Origin: Carpediemonas membranifera
Taxonomy: Eukaryota > Fornicata
DNA length: 64,000 nt
Reading direction: 5' to 3'
Assembly: GCA_019828565.1 (NCBI GenBank)
Contig: JAHDYR010000005.1
Location: 1,674,001 to 1,738,000, forward strand
The translations under genes were made by a program, and so were the position numbers. This document shows, in pieces, positions 37,596-47,231 of the stretch; positions within the stretch are counted from its first letter, which is position 1; the number at the start of each line of letters is the position of its first letter. The notes beneath the pieces were generated by a model, which saw only the letters and a list, made by a program, of their open reading frames with translations, was not told the DNA's origin and searched no databases.

Positions 37596-39167
37596 ATGGC
37601 GGAAAACCATCTGAATTGTGCTATTTGTGGCGAAGAAGACGTGCTATACGTCGGGATTCGGCCTTGTGGCCATAATGACATGTGCTATCGCTGTACACTG
37701 CACATGTGGGTGTTGAATGGCAACAGCAAATGCCCTGTCTGCCAAAGCGAGTCGGCCTGGATTGTTATAGCTTCCAACAGCAATCGCAATGACGCTTCTA
37801 TTACTCCTAGAAGTCCTAAGGTCTCGTCCCTCCCTCACACGATGTCCTGCATCGTTTCGAAGAAAGATGAACCCAGCAGAAATGTCAAGGCATACCTTCA
37901 CTCTTCAGTGCCCCAGTCAGCATTAGCTCCGCTCGTAGAGTACCAATGCAGCCAGTGTCCAGGGCGCCAGGTCTTTCCTACAGTGAATGCCCTCCAGCAG
38001 CACATCAAGAAGCAAGCACACAGCAAGAACGTCTGCCTTGTATGCGCGCAGAGCCGCACAGAGTTCGCATGTGATCTCAAGCTCTACTCTGCTTTAGAGC
38101 TCGCCCGCCACAACGCAGGAGAGCTTGCCGACGAGGCCCCCTTTAGAGGCCACCCCACTTGCTCCTTCTGCAAACGCGCCTTCTTCTCTGTGGATGATTT
38201 GTACACCCATCTCTGTCAGTCCCACAAGCTGTGTTCCCTCTGCTCTGTGGCGGGCAAGCGCTACTCTTTCCTCCGCAATGAGCAGGATTTCTTTGCTCAT
38301 CTCCGTTCGAAGCACTATGTGTGCAATCACCCCGACTGCGTTGCCAAGGGCGCAGTGAACCCAGCCATTAACGCCTTCAGGAACGACATCGAGTTCTCCT
38401 CTCACCTTCTTTCCGAGCACGCTGCCTCCATCCCTCCGCAGATCAGAGAGGGGCTCTCCAGAATCAGTCTGGCCCTCATCCAACGGAGCCAGCTGCCCAT
38501 GCTCGCTGATCCCCCGCGGGCGTCGCCTCGCGTGCTGTCGTTCGAATGGGAAGAAGAGGTCAACGCGCCAGTCGCCCCGGAGACTAGACAGGCGCTGCTG
38601 GCCATGATGCGGGGCCCCACTATCACCAGGACTAGGCCCACCCCTGTTGCATGGACAAACAGGGACTTCTCGTCCGTAGTCAGCAGGGCAAAGCCCAAGG
38701 AAAAGTTCCCCGCCTTGAAGCAGGTGACGCCGGTCGAACCACCAGAACCCCGCCGTCGCCAGAAGAACGCCAGCAGGAGTGCCAGCCGTGTTGCCTCCAC
38801 AGAACCATCCAGGGCAGCAAGCCCAGAAGCCCCCCTCAACCTCGACAGAAACGTTACCGTCCGGAAGTCGATGAATGACATCATCATGGAGACCCTGGCA
38901 ACTGCCGGAATAGAACCAGACATGCCGGTTGCCGGAAACATCAAGGGTCTTATCATGTCCGTGGTCGACCACGATATTACCCCAGTCGTGTTCCAGACGT
39001 CTCTGGACAAGACCTGCGCCAGGGGCGGCATTGATCTGGCCACTCTGGTCAATGCTATGGAGTCGACGGAGTCACTTTCTCCCCTCATTGACCTCAAGGC
39101 ATTGAAACAGGGGCTTGGGATCAGTCTGCTCGGAAAGGGCCGGGGGAAGAAGAAGGGCAGACGGTAA
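37596..39167 (+). CDS. ZNF598/Hel2-like RING ubiquitin ligase for collided ribosomes
   Basis: 523 residues. The N-terminal RING reads CAICGEEDVLYVGIRPCGHN, DMCYRCTLHMWVLNGNSKCP, VCQSESAWIVI, as in Hel2/ZNF598. C2H2-type zinc fingers follow: YQCSQCPGRQVFPTVNALQQ with its His pair, CSFCKRAFFSVDDLYTHLCQ, and a C..C...H..H finger at LCSLCSVAGKRYSFLRNEQD. The C-terminal half is low complexity. In other eukaryotes it ubiquitylates uS10/eS10 on stalled ribosomes. Together with the RNF10-like gene in this window, two ribosome quality-control ligases are present. Confidence 0.9.
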   Translation: MAENHLNCAICGEEDVLYVGIRPCGHNDMCYRCTLHMWVLNGNSKCPVCQSESAWIVIASNSNRNDASITPRSPKVSSLPHTMSCIVSKKDEPSRNVKAYLHSSVPQSALAPLVEYQCSQCPGRQVFPTVNALQQHIKKQAHSKNVCLVCAQSRTEFACDLKLYSALELARHNAGELADEAPFRGHPTCSFCKRAFFSVDDLYTHLCQSHKLCSLCSVAGKRYSFLRNEQDFFAHLRSKHYVCNHPDCVAKGAVNPAINAFRNDIEFSSHLLSEHAASIPPQIREGLSRISLALIQRSQLPMLADPPRASPRVLSFEWEEEVNAPVAPETRQALLAMMRGPTITRTRPTPVAWTNRDFSSVVSRAKPKEKFPALKQVTPVEPPEPRRRQKNASRSASRVASTEPSRAASPEAPLNLDRNVTVRKSMNDIIMETLATAGIEPDMPVAGNIKGLIMSVVDHDITPVVFQTSLDKTCARGGIDLATLVNAMESTESLSPLIDLKALKQGLGISLLGKGRGKKKGRR

Positions 39168-39501
39168 CAGTAAAGGGATCGCGGTATTTATCATATTTAC
39201 ATATGTGGAATGGTGAGCAGGGGAGGGCATGTGTTACGACTCCTGCTCTTCAATCATCTTTCTCGAGACTCGAAGTCTCAACCAAGACTTCCAAGGCTAG
39301 ATCACTCTCGGCAAATGACTGAATGATACGTGGGCTGTGACGTGTGACGGAGTCATCCGGCATGTGGCCCTGCCAGCCGTTCTCATCAAGGTGCAGTTTA
39401 TGCAGATAAAGCTGTTCCGCTTTCTATCCGGGTGACGGCTTTAGAGCCTCGTTATTGCGTTTAGAACCTCACATATTACTCATATAATACAGCAATAGTA
39501 T
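39168..39501. other. Intergenic, no gene seen
   Basis: 334 bases between two plus-strand genes. It probably holds the KATNAL2 promoter. No repeat or RNA gene recognised. Confidence 0.4.
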
Positions 39502-41171
39502 ATGGAACAGCGTGAATCCACACAGCTACAAGATATCAAGGCCCAGGGCGATTCCAGGCTCCGCAAGATCCAGCGCATGAAGGTAATGGACAAGGACATC
39601 CTTGTTCTCATCTCAGACCACCTTGAGCGGGCCGGTTTCGAATCTAGCGCCAAGACGCTGCAGCGGGAAGCCTGCATCAACCCAACGCAGTACAGGCCGG
39701 CCGATAACATCGATCTGAACGTCATTGTACGATCATTCGTGCATGATCACATGCAGAAGTTCGACAGACCTCCCTTACTCGTCCGCGAGGTCGATGCTGA
39801 GGCTGTCAGCAAGCCATCCGTCACTTCCACAAGAATGGCGGCCAACAGAGAGCGCAGGTTGCAGCGGTTACAGATGTCTCAGAGTGCAAGAGAAGCTTCT
39901 CGTGTCGACGGGGCTTCTAGCTCTCTCAGCAAGACAAAGCCGCCTCTTCGACGTCCCTCAGCAGCTGCCGACGGACACAAGGGCCACAGTCGCGACCAGT
40001 CGGACCTAGAGCGGAAAGAGCGCAGTAGTGATAAGCTGGACCAGTCCACCAAGTTCACACCTTCTCTGGACGACCTCGGGGTGGCTGGCAAGGCTGTCTC
40101 CTCCCAACCGCAGCCACTGAGCCCTACACCGCAGCCGACTGGGATCAGCGGGTTCCATGAAGCTATCCCCCCTATGTTGGCCAAGGTCGGTGGCGAGACT
40201 GCAGACCTAGCCCGAATGATTCAACAAGATATATTACAGTTTAACCCTAATGTACATTGGGCCGATGTTGTCGGGTTAACTACTGCTAAGCGGCTGCTGA
40301 AGGAGGCTGTGGTAATGCCCGTCAAGTATCCAGCCCTATTTGACTCTGTCCTGCAGCCGTGGAGGGGCGTGCTCCTCTTTGGTCCAAGTGGAACTGGTGT
40401 TTGTACCCATGTTTTTATTAATTTATTATACAGAAGACCTTGCTCGCCAAGGCCGTTGCTACAGAGTGCCAGACGACATTCTTCAACTGCAAGGCCTCCA
40501 CGCTTGTGTCCAAGTGGCGGGGCGAGTCAGAGAAGCTCATCAGAGTTTTGTTCGACATGGCCCGCTACTACGCCCCCAGTACCATATTTATTGATGAAAT
40601 TGACTCACTCATGACTGAACGGTCGACCTCTGGGGAGCATGAGGGCTCTCGGCGTCTCAAGACTGAGTTACTCATCCAAATGGACGGACTACACCAGCAT
40701 GACGCCTCCAAGCGGGTGTTCGTGATGTGCGCGTCCAACCTCCCGTGGCAGCTCGACTCTGCCCTGCTGAGGCGGCTGGACAAGCGCATCCTGGTCGACC
40801 TGCCCTCAGCTGATGCTCGTCAAACTATTCTTACAAACCAACTCTCGGATAGAATCGACGAGAGAGCATTGGGGATTCTGCCTGATATAGTAGACGCCAC
40901 TGATGGATTAAGCGGCAGTGATCTCGTTCTCATGTGCCGAGAGGCACTCATGCGTCCCATCCGACGCTTCATGGACTCTTTGGATGATGATCTCGAGTTC
41001 CCGGGCACAGGTGAGGCTGGCGAGGGGGCTGAAGACGGTGAGGCCGAGGGCAAGGTCGAGCCGGTCACTGCGGAGGATCTGAAGGCTGCTCAGGCTGCGA
41101 CAACGGCCACGACCAATGCTGACTGGCGGCAACGGTGTGCAAAGTTCATGGATGAGCGCGGTGCAGCTTAA
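39502..41171 (+). CDS. KATNAL2: Katanin p60-like AAA ATPase, KATNAL2 type (one intron)
   Basis: Spliced 544 residues: exon 1 at 39502-40398, intron 40399-40433 (35 nt, GTTTGTACCC...TTATACAG), exon 2 at 40434-41171. The LisH-like start ([20 protein letters not shown]) followed by [13 protein letters not shown] is KATNAL2-like. Splicing restores Walker [17 protein letters not shown]. Further AAA motifs: [16 protein letters not shown] (Walker B), [20 protein letters not shown] (sensor 1/Arg finger), and [20 protein letters not shown]. It severs or remodels microtubules at axonemes and spindles. Confidence 0.92.
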
Positions 41172-41718
41172 AGTGGTTGACATGACACTTTTGTACGATT
41201 GTAAAGTCAAGCCCGAATCGGCCAGGTCAAGGACACGAAACGATGATCGCTCGGCTATTGCTTCGGCTCTGCTGGCGTAGGGGTGATAGCTTGAATTTGG
41301 TGCACCCCGCAACCGCCGAATGGTGACAGCTCAAGGCTCAACTTGGTCTCCTCCAAGGAGCCAAGTTCTCGAGGACGTTGGGCGGCCCTCCTGCTTGGAT
41401 GCTCCTGCCTAGTGAGTCATGAGACTGGCTGAGCGCGACCTCACTGTTACGATGAGACTCGGCAAGCTGGCCACCAACAAGACCCGCCCTTACCCGACAG
41501 CACCGTCGTCGCTCTACTCGCTGCCGGGAATGACTGAGTGCATCCAGACGATGAATGGATGGTCACAACTACAGTTGGTGATAAGCATCGCCTTGTTCGA
41601 TAACCGTACGCCCGGTCGCCCATCGCCTCGGGCGACGACAAGCAATATCAACTGGGATATCGTGCAGAGTCTTGGAATTGCTCTGGACAGAGCCGACTTC
41701 AGTTAGGGGCGTTCTCGT
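41172..41718. other. Intergenic; one doubtful 95-codon frame
   Basis: About 545 bases between the KATNAL2 stop and the end of the RCC1-like gene. A plus-strand frame at 41419-41706 is open but shows no motif, and its codon pattern gives no support. I do not call it a gene. Confidence 0.4.
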
Positions 41719-43292
41719 TTACTGTTCGGTCCATGGGTCGACGTCGATGAGAACCATATCCAGACCCGAAATACGCGTTTCCGCCAACATGACCACTTCG
41801 CCGCTGTCGGACAGCTAAACCACTGCCCGGAAGCGTCGCAGATGTAGTTGCAGATGCAGGTGTAGATGATGTTGGCTCTGATTGAAGTCACCTCGAAGGG
41901 GATGATGGTTGAGCTGCAAATTTCAGAAATGTAATGGCTCTTGTCCTCTGTGACCCAGATCATATAGTGATTAGATGCGAATAACGCATTGACCCTCTCT
42001 GGGAATCGGAGCGGGGTGTGAGGCACTTTTCGTACTTGCGGTATCCAGGCAGTAGGCCCGACTGGGCGATATGAGGGGGAACTTCACCGGCGAAGAGCAG
42101 CTGGCGACCGCTGAGGAAGATGTTGAAGAACCATTCGGGCATGATCCGGTCGACCCTGAAGGGCAGGTCGACGAAGCCGGCCATATGATTACGGTGCCCG
42201 AGCCCCAACTTGCCAAGTTGGTTGTCTCCGCTGATCATCTGCCGATCGCCCATAGATAGGATGACAATTGAGTCGCCTTGCATGATGTGATCTGGGACAA
42301 AGCCAGGTGGCACGGCGACTGGGTGGAAGATGTACCTGTTCTCGACTGGGCCGACATACATCCGAGCATTCCAGCCGGCCATGACAGTGCCGGCTGGGGT
42401 GAGGATGAACGTCTGACTGCCCTTCATCGACAAAGCAGTCACCATCCTGTGCTTCTCCCAGAGGGGCAGGCTGGCCTCGAGTTCGGCGACCGCGGGGCAG
42501 GCGGGGAAGGTGAGGCGGGTCGGGTCGACGAAGTCAGATGACCTGAACCCCAGCTGACCATTGTTGCGAACACCCCAGCCCCACAGGCCCTTGGGTGTCC
42601 GGGCGATGTGGGTGAACCTGTTGTTGTAGACCTCTAGTGCTCTGGGAATTCTGGCCACGGTGAGGGCGGTGTGATGCCTTGTGTCGAGCATGAAGAGTCG
42701 GCCCATGTACATGCGGTGGTGGTAGCAGCCGCGGTAAATTATACTATGGCTCTCGCCGTCCTTCTCGGCGACGTTCCATGTGAAGAAGAACTTGCGGCAG
42801 AGGAACCAGAGGCACTTGGCCTCGGGGGTGAGAGCCTTGCGGATCCTGTCATGCATTTTGGTTTCGTCAGGCACCCCCTCTTGAGTCTTCTTCAGCACCC
42901 TGTCCTCGAGGTCTGGGTCGGCCCCGCCACCCAGCAGACACGCCCACTCCGCGCCCTGGTTGAGCGTGTGCAGCGCGGCCGGGAGGTCCTCGCCGAACTC
43001 GTGAGTGAAGGCCTCTTGCATGAGATTAGGAATATCGCCTGGAAAATCAACATAGTCGTGTGAAATGACGGAATGCAGGCCAATCATTGCATCTTGTTGG
43101 ACGTCTCTGCCGCTCTTGGGCTCTGAAGAGCGCATTGCTGCGAGACGAGCACGAGAAGCGTCCATCCTTGCGAGGCGGGCATCGATCTCCTTGTCGGGAA
43201 GCACGATGCCGTTCAGCTTAGCAATCTCAACTCAAATCGACATTGTTAACGCAGGCGGCCAGCTGCTGAAAAGCCTCCTGGACAACCGTCAT
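41719..43292 (-). CDS. RCC1-like beta-propeller protein, reading frame interrupted at three places
   Basis: The main frame (41960-43204) carries RCC1-type repeats: KGLWGWGVRNNGQLGFRSSD, TFILTPAGTVMAGWN and MISGDNQLGKLGLGHRNHMA. It has no ATG near its start; an ATG at 43292 opens a different frame (TVVQEAFQQLAACVNNVDLS), joined by a +1 change or a 25-nt GTTAAC...TTGAG intron (43226-43250). Near 42027 the sense continues in another frame (LRFPERVNALFASNHYMIWV), as if one base were missing at an A run. Near 41810 it changes again to end SGLDMVLIDVDPWTEQ. Microintrons, sequence error or decay are all possible. Confidence 0.6.
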
Positions 43293-43505
43293 CATTGAGA
43301 ATGACTGTGAGTCGATCGCTGACTTGGACCATTGCGGCAATCAAAGTCGACCAGAATATGGGTCTAGTGTCGGTTCAGATACTGTCACAGCCCGAGTGCC
43401 AGTAACTTTATCGACCAAGAACGCCATTAAACCGCACATCGCCAAAACAAGTTTAAAATTCAACGACAACTGGCTAAAACAGCAAGTCAAAGCCACCAAC
43501 TCCGC

Positions 43506-44568
43506 TCACTCCTGGGCCCTCTTAAACTCCTCCATGCTGAACTTGAACTTGCGCTTCACAGGCAGCCTTGGCACTGCGCTCTCCTCCACAGCCCTGGCCG
43601 TCCCAGTCATCTCACCCCTGGGGAGCTTACTGGGCGGCGTGGGTGCCGGTGCCTCTGTCATATACGCGCTATTAAGACACTGCTCGGCCGTCCATCTCTT
43701 ATCCGGGTCCCAGGTCAGCAGGCCGTGCAGCATGTCGAGGACACTGTTGGGGGCTGCGGGGAACATGGATCTGAACGTCTGGGACTGGACAGAGGTCGGT
43801 TCTAGGAAAGCTGGGTATGTTTCCCGGGCCTTAGCTTTGAATTCATCATCCATTGGCGGAAGGATGGAGGCCATGACCTCGAGGAGGTCAGGCTCCGTCT
43901 CTGCGAGGAAGAGGTACTCACGACGGAGCAGGTGGGCGAATATAGCGCCCACTGCCCACATGTCAGTGGCTGGGCCGTAGTGGGTGCATCCCCACATGTT
44001 CTCGGGTGGGCGGAAGTTTGGTGTGGCAATCGTTGGCGTCATCAGAATGTGCTTGCCGGCAAATGAGCGGGAAAGACCGAAATCAGCAATCTTAAGCACC
44101 CCTTCTGTGGAGATTAGGAGGTTGTCGGGCTTCAGATCACGGTGCATCACCTTTCTTTCATGCATGAACTGGAGACCCTGGAGAAGCTGAAGCATGTAGC
44201 CCTTGATGTCGCCTGGAGTGAACATGATACGGGGATTGGTGATACACTTCGTCAGGTCCGATTCCATGCACTCCATGACGAGGTAGATGTTCTTCTCATG
44301 GGCCAGGGTTTCCAGCAGGCCCACGACGTTCTCATGGTGCAATTCATTGAGGATATTGAGCTCTCTGATGACTGAAAAGTTCACACCAGTCGCTCTTTCA
44401 CTTCCTAGTACAACCTGTGTGAGAGAAACGAAAGAAACTCGCTTTCTTGATTGCAACGTCCCGGTTAAGCTCCTTTGAGAACGCACGATAGACAACACCA
44501 TACGTACCGCGCCCTAGCTCTTTCAACTTTTCATAGCGTTCCCAGATTGGCTTGGTCTTGTCCGTCAT
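43506..44568 (-). CDS. CDK7-like cyclin-dependent kinase (one intron)
   Basis: Spliced 342 residues: exon 1 at 44439-44568, intron 44405-44438 (34 nt, GTTTCTTTCG...GTACTAG), exon 2 at 43506-44404. Splicing gives VAIKKARSERATGVNFSVIR followed by ELNIL, the CDK alphaC region with NFSVIREL in place of PSTAIRE. Other motifs: LGRGTYGVVYRAF, KVMHRDLKPDNLLIS, KIADFGLSRSF. The segment YGPATDMWAVGAIFAHLL and the end YMTEAPAPTPPSKLPRG match CDK7 (PgPTp...LPRP). The activation segment is unusual (TPNFRPPEN instead of WYRAPE). Earlier ATGs at 44613 and 44625 are possible starts. Confidence 0.85.
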
Positions 44569-44737
44569 CTGACCGTGAACAGGACACAAACTGCACCTGC
44601 GTGAAGACACCATAGAAGAGCCCATACACGGCTACCACACACTCTAACAGCCACGCATGCCCCCGAACTACCTCCTTACAGCCACTTATAAACCTCACAC
44701 CAATCACCATCATAATCACCATCGCGACCCTTTACCC

Positions 44738-45511
44738 TTAATCCCACGCATCCTGGCCCATCATGCCCATGTCAAGCGTCATGGCATTCGCCGCCATCAC
44801 GACTGGCGCAGCTGCTGCAGGTGCCGCCGCAGGTGCATCTGGCCGCACAAACTCACGGCGGGGCTTGGGAACGGTGGGGCTGCCAGACTGGCCCGTCATG
44901 GCCCCCACGCCAGCCTGTGCGAGGTTGGACACCGTACGGGCTGAGGGCCCGTCGCGGCCAATGTCTCGGACTGCACCAATCACCCTGCCGATCTGCTCCT
45001 TCGCCTTTTGGCGCTGCTGCTCGAGCTCACGCTCGTGTCTGAGCCTACGAGCGGCCTCCTCCTTCTCCTTGCGCTGCTCGTTCTCGAGCTCCTCGAGGAC
45101 AGAATACATCTTCAGCCGCTTCTCGATCTCGACGATGGAGAGGGGAGTGACTGGCGTTCCAAAGGGAATAACCTCGTCTATTACGAAAAGAACACGCTCG
45201 TAGCTGTTGACGATGCCGGACTCGGTCACGCCCTCGGTAAACTGCTTGGCTAGAATGTCAACAAGAAGCCCAAGAACCTCGAGGTCCTGGACGACATTGC
45301 TGTGGCGTTCTGTTACGATAACAACATATGCTTTGGATTCTAAGGGAAGATAAAGGAACCGGTGCTCAGAAGTCTCGAAAAAGGACTGTTCCTCCTGAAA
45401 ACCTTTTGCAAAAGAGATCATCATCTCCGTGCCGTCCTTGGTAACGCTATTCGTTTGTACAATCAATGGCTTCAATCCAGAACGGCTAACAATCCCAATA
45501 GACTCAATCAT
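44738..45511 (-). CDS. Coatomer delta subunit N-terminal half (no mu-homology domain)
   Basis: 257 residues. It starts SIGIVSRSGLKPLIVQTNSV, and continues HRFLYLPLESKAYVVIVTER, HSNVVQDLEVLGLLVDILAK, ERVLFVIDEVIPFGTPVTPL, SIVEIEKRLKMYSVLEELEN, matching the longin-like and helical N-terminal region of delta-COP/AP-mu proteins, where AFELIFAFDEVi.lG is diagnostic. An Arg/Glu-rich helix and an Ala-rich end follow. Canonical delta-COP is about 500 residues with a C-terminal mu-homology domain, absent here. No continuation is visible downstream. It is probably a COPI subunit in Golgi-ER traffic. Confidence 0.85.
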   Translation of the reverse strand: MIESIGIVSRSGLKPLIVQTNSVTKDGTEMMISFAKGFQEEQSFFETSEHRFLYLPLESKAYVVIVTERHSNVVQDLEVLGLLVDILAKQFTEGVTESGIVNSYERVLFVIDEVIPFGTPVTPLSIVEIEKRLKMYSVLEELENEQRKEKEEAARRLRHERELEQQRQKAKEQIGRVIGAVRDIGRDGPSARTVSNLAQAGVGAMTGQSGSPTVPKPRREFVRPDAPAAAPAAAAPVVMAANAMTLDMGMMGQDAWD

Positions 45512-45674
45512 CTCTTTGTTCTCGTCGTTCTTGTGTTCTGACTTGAAGAGAAGTCGAGCTCAGCTATCGGGGCCCTTGACCAAAATAGCCAACCGCATAC
45601 CCTAGAAACGTGGCATGGCATGGGCCTAGGGGCTACTACTAAGATTTAGGGGGAAACTTTCGTCTTAAATCCAT

Positions 45675-45684
45675 TCGCGGTTTA
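45675..45684 (+). promoter_or_regulatory. Candidate core-promoter motif TCGCGGTTTA
   Basis: One-base variant of TCGCAGTTTA, 30 bases upstream of the TAF10 ATG (45715), at the same spacing as the serpin copy. Confidence 0.35.
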
Positions 45685-45714
45685 AGGTCGGACATCTCGA
45701 CAAGCCTCGAACTC

Positions 45715-46044
45715 ATGTCTTCAAGACCAGCAGCACAGGAAGAACTTGATAACCTTCTTTTAGAGCTAGAAAACTTCGAGCTCATGATTCCAGATGAACT
45801 CCTCGTTGCCTTGATGCAGGAAGGCGGCCTGGAGTGTCCAAAAGTGTCCACACGGCGCCTTCTGGGGCTGGCAATTCAAAGAGATATGAACGACTTAATC
45901 AGCAAGTGCCGCAGCGTTGATGGTACCGATTCTACGAGGCTTACAGTGGACACACTGAACAAGGTCCTCGGCCTGGTCCTGCCCGGACGTCACAACCCAG
46001 TGCCAACGTATGTGGCTGATAGAAGCACAGCGGATGACCACTAG
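45715..46044 (+). CDS. TAF10: TAF10-like histone-fold subunit of TFIID/SAGA
   Basis: 109 residues. It matches TAF10 in order: EELDNLLLELENFELMIPDE (family Lxdfl..Led..P.IPd.v), LLVALMQEGGLECPKVSTRR, LLGLAIQRDMNDLISKCRSV, then RLTVDTLNKVLGLVLPGRHN and PVPTYVAD (LTmeDL..AL.eyGi.v.kP.Y). It makes a histone-fold pair with TAF3/TAF8 or SPT7. It lies 3 kb from a Sgf29 gene, also SAGA. Confidence 0.82.
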   Translation: MSSRPAAQEELDNLLLELENFELMIPDELLVALMQEGGLECPKVSTRRLLGLAIQRDMNDLISKCRSVDGTDSTRLTVDTLNKVLGLVLPGRHNPVPTYVADRSTADDH

Positions 46045-46110
46045 GCATCGTAGTTTAGCCCCCTCACTCTGTATTCAACATGGCTCGTCTGGTCTGACTA
46101 AACTCAAATT

Positions 46111-46899
46111 TTACATGTTCCACAGCTTCTTAATGACTAGGAGTACGAGCACAACCATCGCGCCTATGCTAGCTATGCCGGCGTACTGCACCATCCGTGT
46201 GGTGGTAGGCATGAAGTAGCTGACAGTCATTGGTGCCAGGCTGTTGCCGTTGGTGAGCTCGTCGACACGCACAGTCATACGGGGCCGCGGTCTCCAGTCC
46301 ATGAAGGCCGGCACCGAGTCGTGTGACTTCGGGGCTCTGCCGATGGCCTCGGGGAAGTCGATAGCCGTGCGGCTGGACCCCTGAGGGAAGGTTACATGGC
46401 TCACGAGATGTTTGTAGTGGATCTCTGGCACCACCTTGTCCACTACAGTTGCCTGCATGGCGTGGTTAGGGCCGGATGTGGCCAGGAGATGTCCGGGCAT
46501 TTCATAGGTGATGTTGAGGTCAGTCTTCCAGCCGCCCATCAAGGGATAGCGGAAGAGGACGGAGACCTCGACAGCCTGCTCACCGTGGGCCCTGACGGAG
46601 CTTGAGGTGATGTTCCCAATGCGATCGAAGTACTTGATGTTGGAGACGCCCATGGGGAGGATCAGCGTCATTCCTGGTATCGACTTCTGTTGCTCATCAT
46701 AGCTCATAGAGTAATCAAGACGTGAGAAGGGCGTTTCAGACTCCGGGGCATCGTTGCGGAGCTTGTAGTGGCTGTTGACGAGCACACGGCCAGAGGGAGT
46801 AACCGAGACAGTCTTTTCGTAGTAATCAGCAACTAGAGGTGGAATAGCAATGACGTAGCACACCAGAAGGGCTACCAGAAAAAAGGTCTTTCCGCTCAT
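46111..46899 (-). CDS. Ribophorin I/Ost1-like oligosaccharyltransferase subunit, short form
   Basis: 262 residues from the ATG at 46899, which opens a signal peptide (SGKTFFLVALLVCYVIAIPP). The ribophorin I signatures are FDRIGNITSSSVRAHGEQAV, EVSVLFRYPLMGGWKTDLNI and TYEMPGHLL, then VSHVTFPQGSS. A C-terminal TM helix follows (YAGIASIGAMVVLVLLVIKK). Usual Ost1 is about 450-600 residues with two similar lumenal domains; here only the second-domain half is present. It acts in N-glycosylation in the ER membrane. Confidence 0.85.
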   Translation of the reverse strand: MSGKTFFLVALLVCYVIAIPPLVADYYEKTVSVTPSGRVLVNSHYKLRNDAPESETPFSRLDYSMSYDEQQKSIPGMTLILPMGVSNIKYFDRIGNITSSSVRAHGEQAVEVSVLFRYPLMGGWKTDLNITYEMPGHLLATSGPNHAMQATVVDKVVPEIHYKHLVSHVTFPQGSSRTAIDFPEAIGRAPKSHDSVPAFMDWRPRPRMTVRVDELTNGNSLAPMTVSYFMPTTTRMVQYAGIASIGAMVVLVLLVIKKLWNM

Positions 46900-47231
46900 G
46901 CTCGAAGTCGTCTTTGTCACATCAAATTGAGTTTGATGACTCAAGACAGCGCTACTGCACCACAAACGAGTCGACCGCCTGACATGGGCAAGAGCCCAAC
47001 TCAATGCGTCGCTTGAGCTCTTCTCCAAAGGGTCAAGTCAGCTCCATGGAAAAGGGAGCAATGCCAGCGGCACGTCCACATCACTTCGGCCCAGGCCCGG
47101 CCCTGATTAGCGAGTCTGCCGTGGTAAAAATTTTCATATTCTGCGAATTTTCTCAGCTGGATTCTCGAGTGCTTTGCTCGCGATTGCCGCAATTAACACC
47201 ACTTGTCCTCATCAGTACGTGAAGAAGAACT
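46900..47231. other. Divergent intergenic region
   Basis: 332 bases between the Ost1 and Cdc25 starts. It probably contains both promoters; no clear motif other than an ATTCTGCGAATTTT patch near 47137. Confidence 0.35.

Noticed and set aside
41419-41706. 95-codon plus-strand frame after KATNAL2
   Set aside because: No motif, no neighbour context and a length expected by chance.
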